The position numbers and the translations under genes are program-made. The notes under the pieces were generated by a model that saw only the letters and a program-made list of their open reading frames with translations, did no database searches and was not told the DNA's origin. This document shows, in pieces, positions 1 through 9,800 of a DNA stretch of 64,000 nt (positions within the stretch are counted from its first letter, which is position 1; each line of letters begins with the position of its first letter). Source of the DNA: JAJCYL01 sp965206015 (GTDB lineage: Bacteria > Bacteroidota > Bacteroidia > Cytophagales > Cyclobacteriaceae); contig CBDBIW010000014.1 in the NCBI GenBank assembly GCA_965206015.1, forward strand, positions 434,001 through 498,000. The letters are read 5' to 3'.

Positions 1-3000
1 CAATACAACTACAACCCAAACCTTGATGCTGAAGGAAAACTGCCAGATCCAACGAGAAATTGGGGGGGTATCACGCAAGGAATTAGTTCCAATGTCGATT
101 TTGACAAAACAAATATCGAGTACGTTGAATTCTGGCTGATGGACCCATTCACAACGGGAACAAACGGAAGGGATGGGCTCTTTGGATTAACTCCCCGGGA
201 GGCAGTGCAGGGAGGAGAACTCTATTTTAATCTTGGAAATATTTCTGAAGATGTGATGAAGGATGGCAGACATGCTTTTGAAAACGGACTGCCATCAGAC
301 AATTCCGGTGATGTAATTACTAATGAATGGGGTCGGGTAACCAACAAACAATTCCTGACAGAATTTTTTGATAATTCAACCAGTGCACGCGAGAATCAAG
401 ATGTTGGTTTAGATGGTGTTAAAAACACTGATGAAACCAGCTTTTTTAATGACAACTTCCTCAGTCAACTCAATTCAAATGCTGCAGCCATAGTCAACGA
501 TGACGTGTCTGCCGACAATTTTCTTCACTACCTGGACCCAATTCACAATTCTGACCAAGAGGACCATAAAATTCTTGAGCGCTATAAGAATTTTAATGGC
601 ATGGATGGGAATTCTGCCATTAGCAATAACCTGAATTTCACAACTTCAGGCACCAATGTCCCCGACAATGAAGACCTGAATAATGACAACTCAATTACTG
701 ATTTAGAAAGCTATTACGAATATCGCATTCCTTTAAGACCCCGGGACCTGCAAGTAGGACAGAATAATATAGTGGATGAACTTGTAGGTACTGAGACAGA
801 CACTAAATGGTACTTGTTCAGAATTCCTGTCAGAAATCCTACTCGCATTCAAGGCAACATAGAAGGCTTCAAGTCTATGCGCTATATGAGAACCTACCTT
901 ACCGGATTTGCTAATCCGGTGGTCTTAAGAATGTCAAAGTTTCAACTTGTGGGCAGTAAATGGAGAAAATTTCCCGAGAACCTTTTTCAAAAAGGTTACA
1001 ATGAAATACCTGAGGAGAGCACCTCTGACTTTCTTGTTTCGGTAGTAAATATTGAAGAAAATAGTTCTGGAAGTGATCGTAGCTCACCCTATGAAATACC
1101 ACCGGGTATTAATAGGGACCGCGATAATACCTCTCCTATATTTAGAAGAATCAATGAACAGTCCCTACAGGTATGCGTGGATGATCTTGCCGACCGGGAC
1201 GCCCGGGCTGTATTTAAGAATGTCGATTTCGATTTGATTAATTATGGTCGTTTGCAAATGTTCTTACATGCCGAAGGTCCAAATTTGCAAGATGATGAAG
1301 TGACTGGCTTCCTGCGATTAGGAACTGATTTTGTAGAAAATTTCTATGAAATAGAAATCCCTTTGAAAGTCACCCCTTTTGGTACAAGAGAAAGTTTTCC
1401 AAGTAATATAGATGAAATTGTTTGGCCTGAGGATAATGAAATCGATGTTTCAATCGATGACCTTCTGACCCTAAAAGCAAGAAGAAATCAACTCAATGTT
1501 AGTCAAGAGCTGCTTTTTACAGATTCTGCGGGAAATCAGAAGATTACTGTAAGGGGTAATCCCGATATTAGCTCTGTTCAGGTATTAATGATTGGAATTA
1601 GAAATCCCGAAAGTGCCGACCAGGCACCCAGATCCGTCTGTCTTTGGGCCAATGAACTGCGTGTAACCGATTTTAATAAACGAGCTGGATACGCCGCAAA
1701 TGGCAGACTAAATATACAACTGGCTGATGTTGCTAATATCACTACTTCGGCCAGGTACGTTTCCAATGATTTTGGTGGCATTCAACAACGTATCTCTGAA
1801 AGAACACGGGAAGAAACACAGGAGTATGACATCTCGGCAAATGTCAATATCGACAAAATGATACCCGGCAATCATGGTGTCAAAATTCCAATGTTTGTCA
1901 GTTTGGAGAAGAGTGTCGCAACTCCAAAATTTGATCCTACAGATCCTGACACACCACTTAAAAACTCAATTAATGCATTCAACAACCCCACAGAAGGTGA
2001 GAATTTCCTGAAGATTGTTCAGGACAGATCGGAACGTCGAAGCATCAATTTCACCAATGTTCGAAAGGAAAAAGTCAACCCCGAATCAAGGAGTCATCTT
2101 TATGATGTTGAAAATTTGTCTTTCAGTTACTCATTTAGCGAATTCAAACGGACTAATGTGAATACTGAGTCCTATGTCCAACGAACCTATACCGGGGGAT
2201 TGGGATATAATTTTAGCCCCGCTGAATTATCCATAGAACCATTTAAAAATGTTGGGTTTCTGGATAATCCTTTTACCAAGCTGATAAAAGATTTTAATTT
2301 TTCACCTATACCCAATAATCTGAGTTTTCGAGGTGATCTAAATAGACAATTTACTCGTACTCAATTACGAAATGGAGACCTGTCAATAGATGGTATTAGT
2401 CCATTTTTCGAAAAAATTTTCACATTTAACCGCCTGTATAACCTGAGGTGGAACCTGACCAGGAGTTTAAGCCTGGACTATAGTGCCCGTGTCAATGCGA
2501 TTATTGACGAGCCAAGTGAGATAGATGAAAATGGGAACTTGTTAACTAAAAAGGAGAGAAAAGACTCGATTTACAATAACCTCAAGCATTTTGGAAGGAC
2601 CAAAAATTTTAATCAAAACATTACTGCCACATATCAACTGCCTTTAGACAAATTTCCGGCTACTGACTGGGCCAGTGCTGATGTTCGCTATTCTACTGGT
2701 TTCATATGGACAGCAGGTTCCTTTCAACAAGCTGATACACTGGGTAACACTATTCAAAATAGCCGTGAACGAGGGGTTAACGGCAAACTTGATTTAGTGA
2801 AACTGTATAATAAAGTAACCTTTCTGAAAGACATCAATACTCCCGCTAGAAAAGCGATACCGGGCAGAGGCAAACAACCTACCGTACGTGACACAACAAA
2901 AGCTGGAACACCGGGTATTGTTAAAGGGTTCTTCAGAATGTTAATGTCACTGCGATCAGTTAATATGAATTACAGCATTAGAGAGGGGACTACACTACCG

Positions 3001-4308
3001 GGCTTTCGGCCAAGACCCTTTCTATTCGGACTGGACAGTGGATTAGACGCTCCCGGGCCGGGGTTTATTTTTGGAAGTCAGAATCCGGAAATAAGAAGAA
3101 CTGCTGCTCGGGAAGGATGGCTTGCCAGTAGTTCTACTCTTACAATTCCATTTGTACAAAACAAAACGATTGATCTTAGCCTGAGGGCCCAAATTGAACC
3201 AATGAAAGGTTTCAAAATTCAATTAGATGCTAAAAAAACTGTGAGCGGGAGCTTTCAGGAAACATATAGATTCGATCCTGAAGCTGACGTAACTATAGAT
3301 AATGGGTTTAGATCCTTTACACCAAATCGGTCAGGTAGCTATAGTGTATCTTTCTTTTCAATGAAGACTGCTTTTCAAAAAAATGATACATCTAACAATT
3401 CCGCAGCCTTTGAAAATTTTGAATCATACCGTCAGGTAATTCTTGATAGATTGGCAATCCTGAATCCAAGTGGAGAATATGGATCGAATTCACAAGATGT
3501 ACTTATTCCAGCTTTCATAGCAGCGTATGGTGATAAAAGTCCAGAAAAAATCGCCTTAAATCCGTTTCCAAAAACTCCTTTGCCCAACTGGCGTGTAGAC
3601 TATGCGGGTCTTTCCAGAGTTCCCGCCTTGTCGAAGGTATTTTCGTCAATTAATATTACTCACAGTTATTCCTCAACATATTCTGTTGGAAATTTCACAA
3701 ATCCTCTTGTTAATGATTCGACGAGAAATTCAGCGGATTTAGAACTTACTAATAATATTTCTAATTACCCCTTATCAACAGGAACCAACTCTCAGGGAGC
3801 GATAGTGCCATTCTACGTAATAACCGATGTTAGCATTTCAGAACGCTTCGCACCATTGATTGGTTTAAATATCAGGACAAAATCGAGATTAACTGCCCGC
3901 GTCGAATATAGGAAGGAACGCAATTTAGCCCTTCAACTTTCTAATAGTCAGATTACAGAAATGAGAAGCAACGACTTTTCAATTGATTTTGGTTATACGA
4001 AATCTGAATGGAGAATTCCTTTTAGGGTTCAAGGCAGAACCGTAACACTAAAAAATGATATAACATTTCGCTTAAATTTTACAATTCGTGACACTGAATC
4101 AATTCAACGAAAAATTGATGAAGATGCAACTATAACCGAGGGAAATATCAATTTCCAACTGCGACCCACTATCAGTTATATTGTGAACGAACGCCTTAAT
4201 GTCCAAGCGTTTTTTGAAAGAACAATCAACGAACCTCAAGTATCAAATTCCTTCGATAGAGCTAGTACCACAGGGGGTATTCAGATTAGATTCAGTTTAA
4301 GTCAGTAA
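1..4308 (+). CDS. sprA: SprA/Sov, type IX secretion outer-membrane translocon (5' part outside window)
   Basis: The reading frame is open from base 1, so the gene starts outside the window; about 1435 C-terminal residues are present, against roughly 2400 in the family. SprA forms the very large outer-membrane barrel through which type IX secretion (T9SS) cargo leaves Bacteroidota cells, and it is needed for gliding in many of them. The visible part is dense in alternating, aromatic-rich beta-strand segments of the kind seen in outer-membrane barrels, with asparagine-rich loops, and ends in a terminal strand with a C-terminal phenylalanine region (IRFSLSQ). I recognise the overall pattern and the C-terminal block (PNWRVDYAGLSR) as SprA-like. 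No frame disruption is seen over 4.3 kb. porU and porV lie 8 kb downstream, so the T9SS genes are loosely clustered. Confidence 0.9.
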   Translation, partial: QYNYNPNLDAEGKLPDPTRNWGGITQGISSNVDFDKTNIEYVEFWLMDPFTTGTNGRDGLFGLTPREAVQGGELYFNLGNISEDVMKDGRHAFENGLPSDNSGDVITNEWGRVTNKQFLTEFFDNSTSARENQDVGLDGVKNTDETSFFNDNFLSQLNSNAAAIVNDDVSADNFLHYLDPIHNSDQEDHKILERYKNFNGMDGNSAISNNLNFTTSGTNVPDNEDLNNDNSITDLESYYEYRIPLRPRDLQVGQNNIVDELVGTETDTKWYLFRIPVRNPTRIQGNIEGFKSMRYMRTYLTGFANPVVLRMSKFQLVGSKWRKFPENLFQKGYNEIPEESTSDFLVSVVNIEENSSGSDRSSPYEIPPGINRDRDNTSPIFRRINEQSLQVCVDDLADRDARAVFKNVDFDLINYGRLQMFLHAEGPNLQDDEVTGFLRLGTDFVENFYEIEIPLKVTPFGTRESFPSNIDEIVWPEDNEIDVSIDDLLTLKARRNQLNVSQELLFTDSAGNQKITVRGNPDISSVQVLMIGIRNPESADQAPRSVCLWANELRVTDFNKRAGYAANGRLNIQLADVANITTSARYVSNDFGGIQQRISERTREETQEYDISANVNIDKMIPGNHGVKIPMFVSLEKSVATPKFDPTDPDTPLKNSINAFNNPTEGENFLKIVQDRSERRSINFTNVRKEKVNPESRSHLYDVENLSFSYSFSEFKRTNVNTESYVQRTYTGGLGYNFSPAELSIEPFKNVGFLDNPFTKLIKDFNFSPIPNNLSFRGDLNRQFTRTQLRNGDLSIDGISPFFEKIFTFNRLYNLRWNLTRSLSLDYSARVNAIIDEPSEIDENGNLLTKKERKDSIYNNLKHFGRTKNFNQNITATYQLPLDKFPATDWASADVRYSTGFIWTAGSFQQADTLGNTIQNSRERGVNGKLDLVKLYNKVTFLKDINTPARKAIPGRGKQPTVRDTTKAGTPGIVKGFFRMLMSLRSVNMNYSIREGTTLPGFRPRPFLFGLDSGLDAPGPGFIFGSQNPEIRRTAAREGWLASSSTLTIPFVQNKTIDLSLRAQIEPMKGFKIQLDAKKTVSGSFQETYRFDPEADVTIDNGFRSFTPNRSGSYSVSFFSMKTAFQKNDTSNNSAAFENFESYRQVILDRLAILNPSGEYGSNSQDVLIPAFIAAYGDKSPEKIALNPFPKTPLPNWRVDYAGLSRVPALSKVFSSINITHSYSSTYSVGNFTNPLVNDSTRNSADLELTNNISNYPLSTGTNSQGAIVPFYVITDVSISERFAPLIGLNIRTKSRLTARVEYRKERNLALQLSNSQITEMRSNDFSIDFGYTKSEWRIPFRVQGRTVTLKNDITFRLNFTIRDTESIQRKIDEDATITEGNINFQLRPTISYIVNERLNVQAFFERTINEPQVSNSFDRASTTGGIQIRFSLSQ

Positions 4309-4313
4309 AATTT

Positions 4314-4341
4314 TTGACTTTTTAAAAAGAGTGTATTTTTG
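4314..4341 (+). promoter_or_regulatory. Candidate Bacteroidota promoter for gcvH
   Basis: TTG at 4314-4316 is followed after 17 bases by TATTTTTG at 4334-4341, which fits the known Bacteroidota -33 TTG / -7 TAnnTTTG pattern. The predicted start of transcription is about 15 bases before the gcvH ATG at 4363. It lies directly after the sprA stop codon. Confidence 0.55.
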
Positions 4342-4362
4342 ACACTCAAAATCAACTATATC

Positions 4363-4740
4363 ATGAATATTCCTGCTGATCTCAAATACACTAAAGATCA
4401 TGAATGGGTAAAAATAGAAGGCAGCACCGCAACGGTTGGTGTTACTGATTTCGCTCAGAAAGAATTGGGTGATATCGTCTATGTGGAAATTGAAACTGAA
4501 GGTGAAGAGGTGGCTCATGGCGAGGTTTTTGGTACTGTGGAGGCCGTCAAGACTGTTTCGGACCTGTTCATGCCTTTATCAGGCACGGTCTCGAAAATCA
4601 ATCCAAATCTAGAAGATAACCCGGAGCAAGTCAATTCCGACCCGTATGGAGCTGGATGGATGATCAAAATTCAGCTATCTGATCAGGCAGAAATTGCAAA
4701 CCTCCTTTCTGCAGATCAATACTTGGACCTTATTGGATAA
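4363..4740 (+). CDS. gcvH: Glycine cleavage system H protein
   Basis: GcvH carries the lipoyl arm that shuttles the methylamine intermediate between the P, T and L proteins of glycine cleavage in the cytoplasm. The 125-residue product has the full family length. The lipoylation site is Lys63 in the motif EAVKTVSD, with the upstream GEVFGTVE block. I start at the ATG at 4363 (MNIPADLKYTKDHEW, the usual H-protein opening) and not at an in-frame TTG 24 bases earlier, because that TTG overlaps the predicted promoter. A VanZ-like gene follows 10 bases later, an arrangement I recall from other Bacteroidota. Confidence 0.96.
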   Translation: MNIPADLKYTKDHEWVKIEGSTATVGVTDFAQKELGDIVYVEIETEGEEVAHGEVFGTVEAVKTVSDLFMPLSGTVSKINPNLEDNPEQVNSDPYGAGWMIKIQLSDQAEIANLLSADQYLDLIG

Positions 4741-4749
4741 TTATCAAAC

Positions 4750-5097
4750 ATTATCAGATACAAAATTTTATTTATTGGTTGGACGACTGTTTTGACAATC
4801 GCACTGTTAAACCCCTCGAATGGGCAAAACCCCATTGGATTTTTAGATTGGCCTGGTAGTGATAAGCTGATACATACTCTTTCATTTTTAATATTTTCGA
4901 TGACCTTCTGCCTCTCTCAGCGCATAACGAGTCTCTTGATTGTATTGCTATTGGGTTCTGGTTATGGCATAATTCTTGAATTAATTCAAATAATAGTTCC
5001 TGAGCGGTCGTTTGAATTATTAGATTGGGTAGCCGATAGCACAGGAACTATTCTAGGGTATTTGGCATTTATAGCCCTAAGGAGAAGAAAAATTTAA
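4750..5097 (+). CDS. VanZ-like small membrane protein, start codon uncertain
   Basis: This short integral membrane protein shows three to four hydrophobic segments and the VanZ-like signature of a conserved aspartate and lysine before a helix (SDKLIHTLSFLIFS) and an ELIQ/ERSFELLDWVADSTG block. Function in this family is poorly known; the link with teicoplanin resistance applies only to the founding member. The first methionine-type codon is a TTG at 4792, but the reading frame is open back to the gcvH stop, and the residues between (YKILFIGWTTVL) complete the first membrane helix. Translation therefore probably begins upstream at a rare codon such as ATT 4750 or ATC 4753, perhaps coupled to gcvH. 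Residue count is thus about 101 to 116. Confidence 0.7.
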   Translation: MIRYKILFIGWTTVLTIALLNPSNGQNPIGFLDWPGSDKLIHTLSFLIFSMTFCLSQRITSLLIVLLLGSGYGIILELIQIIVPERSFELLDWVADSTGTILGYLAFIALRRRKI

Positions 5098-5101
5098 ATA
5101 C

Positions 5102-5135
5102 TTGATCAAAAAGGCGTAAACATTTTTTATATTTG
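5102..5135 (+). promoter_or_regulatory. Candidate promoter for tonB
   Basis: TTG at 5102-5104 and TATATTTG at 5128-5135 match the Bacteroidota -33/-7 pattern with a long spacer of 23 bases. The tonB ATG follows 26 bases after the -7 element. Confidence 0.45.
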
Positions 5136-5161
5136 GTTAGAATAATTTAAAAAAATAGAAG

Positions 5162-5836
5162 ATGGAATTAAAAAAGAATCCCGACATTGATCTTTCAAAG
5201 AAATCTGGGTTATTCCTGAACGTAGGTTTAGCTGTCAGTCTTCTTTTAATAATCACTGCATTCGAATGGAGATTCTACGACGACGGTTCATTAGTTGATC
5301 TGGGACAAGTGGAAGACAACTTTGAAGATTTGATGGAAATACCACCAACAGAGCAACCACCTCCCCCTCCACCAAAAGTTCAGCTTCCTCAGATTATTGA
5401 GGTTCCTGATGAAGAAGAGATCGAAGAAGAAATCGAGGTTGAACTTGATGTTGAAATAACAGAAGAAACGGTGATTGAAGACATCGTTTTCGAAGAAGCA
5501 CCCGAAGAGGAAGTTGCGGATGAGATTTTCACTATCGTGGAGGATCAACCAACACCTCAAGGTGGTATGGCAGCTTTCTATGCATTCGTAAGCAAGCAAA
5601 TGAAATATCCCAATCAGGCCCGAAGAATGGGAATTGAAGGGAAAGTGTATGTTCAGTTTGTTGTTGATAAAGATGGATCAATTACAGATGTGCAAGCGGT
5701 AAAGGGAATTGGTGCCGGATGTGATGAAGAAGCTGTAAGAGTTATTAAATCTTCTCCTAAATGGAAAGCTGGTAAGCAAAGAGGACGCCCAGTAAAAGTG
5801 AGAATGATTCTTCCTATTACATTTAAGTTGGGATAG
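5162..5836 (+). CDS. tonB: Energy transducer TonB
   Basis: TonB passes proton-motive energy from ExbB/ExbD in the inner membrane to outer-membrane TonB-dependent receptors. The 224 residues show, in order, a short cytoplasmic start, one membrane helix (about 17-37), a proline stretch (61-72), a very acidic linker rich in Glu (83-125) and a TonB C-terminal domain (about 140-224) with the YPNQARR.GIEG.V.V.F.VD..G block and the final P.TFKLG. The strongly acidic linker replaces the usual Pro-Lys repeats and is common in Bacteroidota TonB proteins. No exbB or exbD is nearby. A clear hairpin terminator follows the stop, so it appears to be transcribed alone. Confidence 0.93.
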   Translation: MELKKNPDIDLSKKSGLFLNVGLAVSLLLIITAFEWRFYDDGSLVDLGQVEDNFEDLMEIPPTEQPPPPPPKVQLPQIIEVPDEEEIEEEIEVELDVEITEETVIEDIVFEEAPEEEVADEIFTIVEDQPTPQGGMAAFYAFVSKQMKYPNQARRMGIEGKVYVQFVVDKDGSITDVQAVKGIGAGCDEEAVRVIKSSPKWKAGKQRGRPVKVRMILPITFKLG

Positions 5837-5859
5837 ATTTTAAATTGATAAAAATATTC

Positions 5860-5884
5860 AGGCCCCTTTTGGGGCCTCTTTTGT
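5860..5884 (+). terminator. Rho-independent terminator after tonB
   Basis: A 7 bp perfect stem (AGGCCCC / GGGGCCT) with a TTTT loop is followed by CTCTTTTGTT. It lies 24 bases after the tonB stop and faces the convergent yicC gene. Confidence 0.85.
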
Positions 5885-5921
5885 TAATGACCAGTTAGAT
5901 TCTTATTTGAGTGGTTAAGTA

Positions 5922-6794
5922 TTATAGAATATTAAGTAGCTGCTCCCTGATTTTTTCAAGTTCTTCTTTCATTTCAACTACTAAATGTTGAATGGAGGCA
6001 TTATTTGCTTTGGAGCCAATGGTGTTTATTTCTCTGCCTATTTCTTGAGTAATAAAACCCAGTTTCTTTCCTTGGGGAAAATCTGCTTTCAACACTTCCT
6101 GAAAATAGTTTAAATGACTTTTTAACCGAACCTTTTCTTCTGTAATGTCAAGTTTTTCCAGAAAATAGACCGCCTCTTGTTCGAATCTATTTTTGTCCAT
6201 TGCATCTCCACTTAAATGCTCTTTAAGGCTTCCACTAATTCGGTTCTTAATAGTCTCTATTCGTTCCGGGTCCGCCTGCTTCACAAGATTCAATTTTTCA
6301 GCTATAATTTCACTATTAGATAACAAAACTGGCATAAGCTTTTCACCTTCCGATATTCTATAACTGTCACACGCTTCTATCGCCTCAGTAATGGTTAACT
6401 CAACCTGTAACCATTCTTCTTCTGTTGGGCTGTTTTCTCCTGTAGCAATGACATCTGGCATACGAGCCGCCAATTCAAAGCAGTTGGTCTCACTTTCCCC
6501 GGTTTTCTCAGACAACGCTTTTAATTGTTGGTAATAACCGATTAAAATTTTCTGATCAATCTGGTTGGCATTTTCAGTTGATTCGTTTGAATAATCCACG
6601 GTCAGATTAACTTTTCCCCTGTGCAGTTTATCCCCCAATAGTGACCTCACTTTTAATTCTTGATCACTAAATTCTTTGGGAAGCTTTATGAGTACATCTA
6701 TAAATTTTGAGTTGAGTGTTCTTAGTTCAACCGTAATTTTTACACCGGATTTTTCATATCTGGAAGTACCGTACCCGGTCATGGATTTAATCAT
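5922..6794 (-). CDS. yicC: YicC family endoribonuclease-like protein
   Basis: The 290-residue product opens with MIKSMTGYG, the hallmark of YicC, and carries the N-terminal YicC domain (about 1-155) and the C-terminal DUF1732 domain (about 205-290) with the F.QEIGREINTIGSKA motif. E. coli YicC is a metal-dependent endoribonuclease linked to small-RNA turnover and stationary-phase survival; I infer the same class here. It is the last gene of a minus-strand run that begins with the FAD oxidoreductase at 11192; the gap to the preceding gene is 61 bases. Confidence 0.93.
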   Translation of the reverse strand: MIKSMTGYGTSRYEKSGVKITVELRTLNSKFIDVLIKLPKEFSDQELKVRSLLGDKLHRGKVNLTVDYSNESTENANQIDQKILIGYYQQLKALSEKTGESETNCFELAARMPDVIATGENSPTEEEWLQVELTITEAIEACDSYRISEGEKLMPVLLSNSEIIAEKLNLVKQADPERIETIKNRISGSLKEHLSGDAMDKNRFEQEAVYFLEKLDITEEKVRLKSHLNYFQEVLKADFPQGKKLGFITQEIGREINTIGSKANNASIQHLVVEMKEELEKIREQLLNIL

Positions 6795-6855
6795 ATCTCA
6801 AGGACACTGATAATTGACGCAAAAGTAAAGGTTACCCTCGAACAGGGAGAGGATT

Positions 6856-9800
6856 TTAGAATTTATGGCCCAAGGTTAAATAAAATTTCATTTTACCTAA
6901 CTCAAGGTTTTCAATTGGTTTGGCAAAATCGAATTTCAAATAGTAACCCAGCATCACAGTCCTCAAACCAAATCCAGCACTTGCAATCCAAGGGCTTTGG
7001 GAATTGCGCAATGTTGCCTGAAATGGAGACCCCTCATTTTTTATGACTAGGGTATTAATACTGTTTTCCTCCTTAAAAGGTGATATTCCAGTCCAGGCTG
7101 ACCCAACGTCATAAAATCCAACAAGCATCAAATTTCTAAAGAAATTTGATTGGATGGGTCCCCTCATAATGTACCTAATAATTGGTACTCGCAACTCCGC
7201 ACTAAAGGTCATCACATTATTTCCATTGAATTTATCGTACTTATAGCCTCGAAGAGGTACATAGTCGTGGAAAAGGATGTTGCTGTTGTCAACATTGGTC
7301 ACGCCTTGCAGCGGGTCTGTATCCCCCTTTTTGACAGTGCTGTTGAATAACCAGTTATGCATTCCACCCAATAAGAATTGCGGCGCATTGTTTCCGAAAA
7401 AATTTCCATAATATCCCCTGAGGGCTAATGAAATTTCCCTGTGTATCTTTTGGTGGTGACGCAGGTCTACGAAGAACTTTCCATAACTTTTATTACCATT
7501 TGAAATACCAGCCCATTGATGCAGGCCTATTTTAGCCCGAGCTCCCTCGTAGAGATTCAAGCCTTTTGTCAAGCTGTTATCAAAAACAAATTCAAGCCTA
7601 TATCCTGCAAAAGAGTCAACTACGTCAGGTCCTGCTGGAGCAGCTATTGAAATTGTCTCTTCTATAAGTTCAAGATACCTGGTTGTTGCTAAAAACGGTC
7701 GGAAAACCAGCCTTGAGGTGGTTGTCAAAGGCAGGGATCCGCCAAACTCCAATTTATTGAGAATGTACTTTTGCAATGACGGTGTACTGTTATTGCTTTG
7801 AGTGTTTCTGTCATCTTTGTCATGAATGATACTCTTTCGATCGTATCTAATCCCGAGATCGAGTTTATATTTTAACAGTTCGTATTCACCAAAGAAGTCA
7901 CCACTCCGGAGGTCAGATATGGCTAATACTCCTCCATAAAATCTTTGATCTTCCAGCAGATCATTCATTTGAGTTTCTAATAGAATTCCAAACCCCCTCA
8001 ATGGATCAATTACAACTGAGGTGACAATATTTTGAGCACTAAACCGAGTATCATAAGGATTCGGTCCGACTATTTCGCTTTGCTCTTGAAACTGCCTATA
8101 GTTGGACAGGAATGATTGAGTCTGAACTTCTTCTTCAGCTTTATCCTCCTCGACCTCTTCTTCAAACACATAATTATCAGTATCAATATAGTCTTCCAGA
8201 TTTGTCAATGAATCAGGCAATGTCGATGCAAATTCTTCTTCAAATAAGATCGAGTCTGCTATAAAAAAAGCAGCCGTATTTATATCTTCTGGTTCCACCT
8301 TTGATCTTTGATTGAGCCGGTTGGTCACGAATTTGGCCTGTTCTATATCTTGTCTAACAGTCTGAGGAGTAAATACTGATGTATTTCTGTCAAAGTCGGT
8401 ACTGTAATAGAGTTTATGCTCTCCAGCATTTAGCATGCTGAATACCAAACCACTACCTGCTTCGACTATGTCGAAATTTTCAACACTCGTATTGAAATTT
8501 GTTACTTGCGTAAATATGTTGTTGGAAATAACATACTTGTAAATATTAGCTATTCCTTTTTGGTCACTCAGATAGTAGATTGTATTGCTATCAATTGGTT
8601 TGGGGTTGACGTCCTTACTTAATGTATTGGTTAACCTGACAGCCATGTTTTCTGTGGTGTCTAAATCATAAAGGAAGAGATTGAAATTATCGTCAATGTC
8701 TTTGAATGCCGCATCAGATACTACCAATGAATCAATTGCCCGATTGGAGCTAAAAATGATTGCATCAGTGCCGGGTAAGAACTTTGGATTTATGTCGTCA
8801 TAGATGTCATTCGTCAGTCTTCTAATTGCATTTCTTCTCAAACTGATCAGAAAAAGATCATTCGCACCATTAATATCAGCACTAACTACGGCCAATCTAC
8901 CATTATCATTGAACCCAATATCTTTTATCTGATTAAATCTAATAAGCGGCTTTGTAACCGTGACCTTATTCAGGATGTTGTGCTGTGAAACCTGAAGGAA
9001 GCCTTGACGGGTGTCAACTATTCCTAAAGTAGTCTCGTCAATCCAGGAAAGCAATGGCATGTCTTCGTCATACTCCTGATTGATTAATCTATAGCCTTTT
9101 GTGATAATTTTTTTCTCTTTACCAGTCTCAAGGTTCCTGACCCTTACACCATAACGACCATTGTCATTGACCGAGTAGGCTATACGCTTGCCGTCCGGGC
9201 TGATTTTGACTTGATTAAATTTGTAATTGTTCACTCTTTTCAGCACCTGATCCTCAGGTGAGGGTGGAACATAATTACTTATGGCAGAAGCACCAGTTTC
9301 GACGTAATAACTTTGCCAATTAATGAGAAACTGTTTAAAGGGTACACCTAAAGTGCTGGCTATGCTATTCTTTTCGTTTCTAATAATACGAGTAAGGTTG
9401 AGCACGTTCGAAATATTGCTTCTACCATGTTTAATAGCTATAAAATTCCATATAGATTGACCAAGGAGCTTGGCTTCCTCACCAGATAATCTTTTAAGTT
9501 TTTTAAATTTTTTATTCTGGAAGTAGTCTCTTACATAGTCATCCATCCTAATATCCCAACCATAGGCAATATAGTATGCAGCTCCGTCCATAAACCAGGC
9601 GGGTAAACTAAGTAGATAAGCACTTTGGAACATATCTGACAGGCTACCGCCAAACATCATGTCATTAATGAGCAACTGGGTTGTTTTGAACAATAACTCC
9701 TGTTTAAAGCCTTCCATGGTTCCCGGATAGGCAATCTCAACCTGTAACTTTATAAAATTTGTCTGACCGCCAATTGTAAAAGGAACTTCATAGAGACCGT

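Noticed and set aside
5291..5599. Phe/Leu-rich open frame antisense to tonB
   Set aside because: Arises from the Glu-rich linker of tonB read backwards; no independent support.
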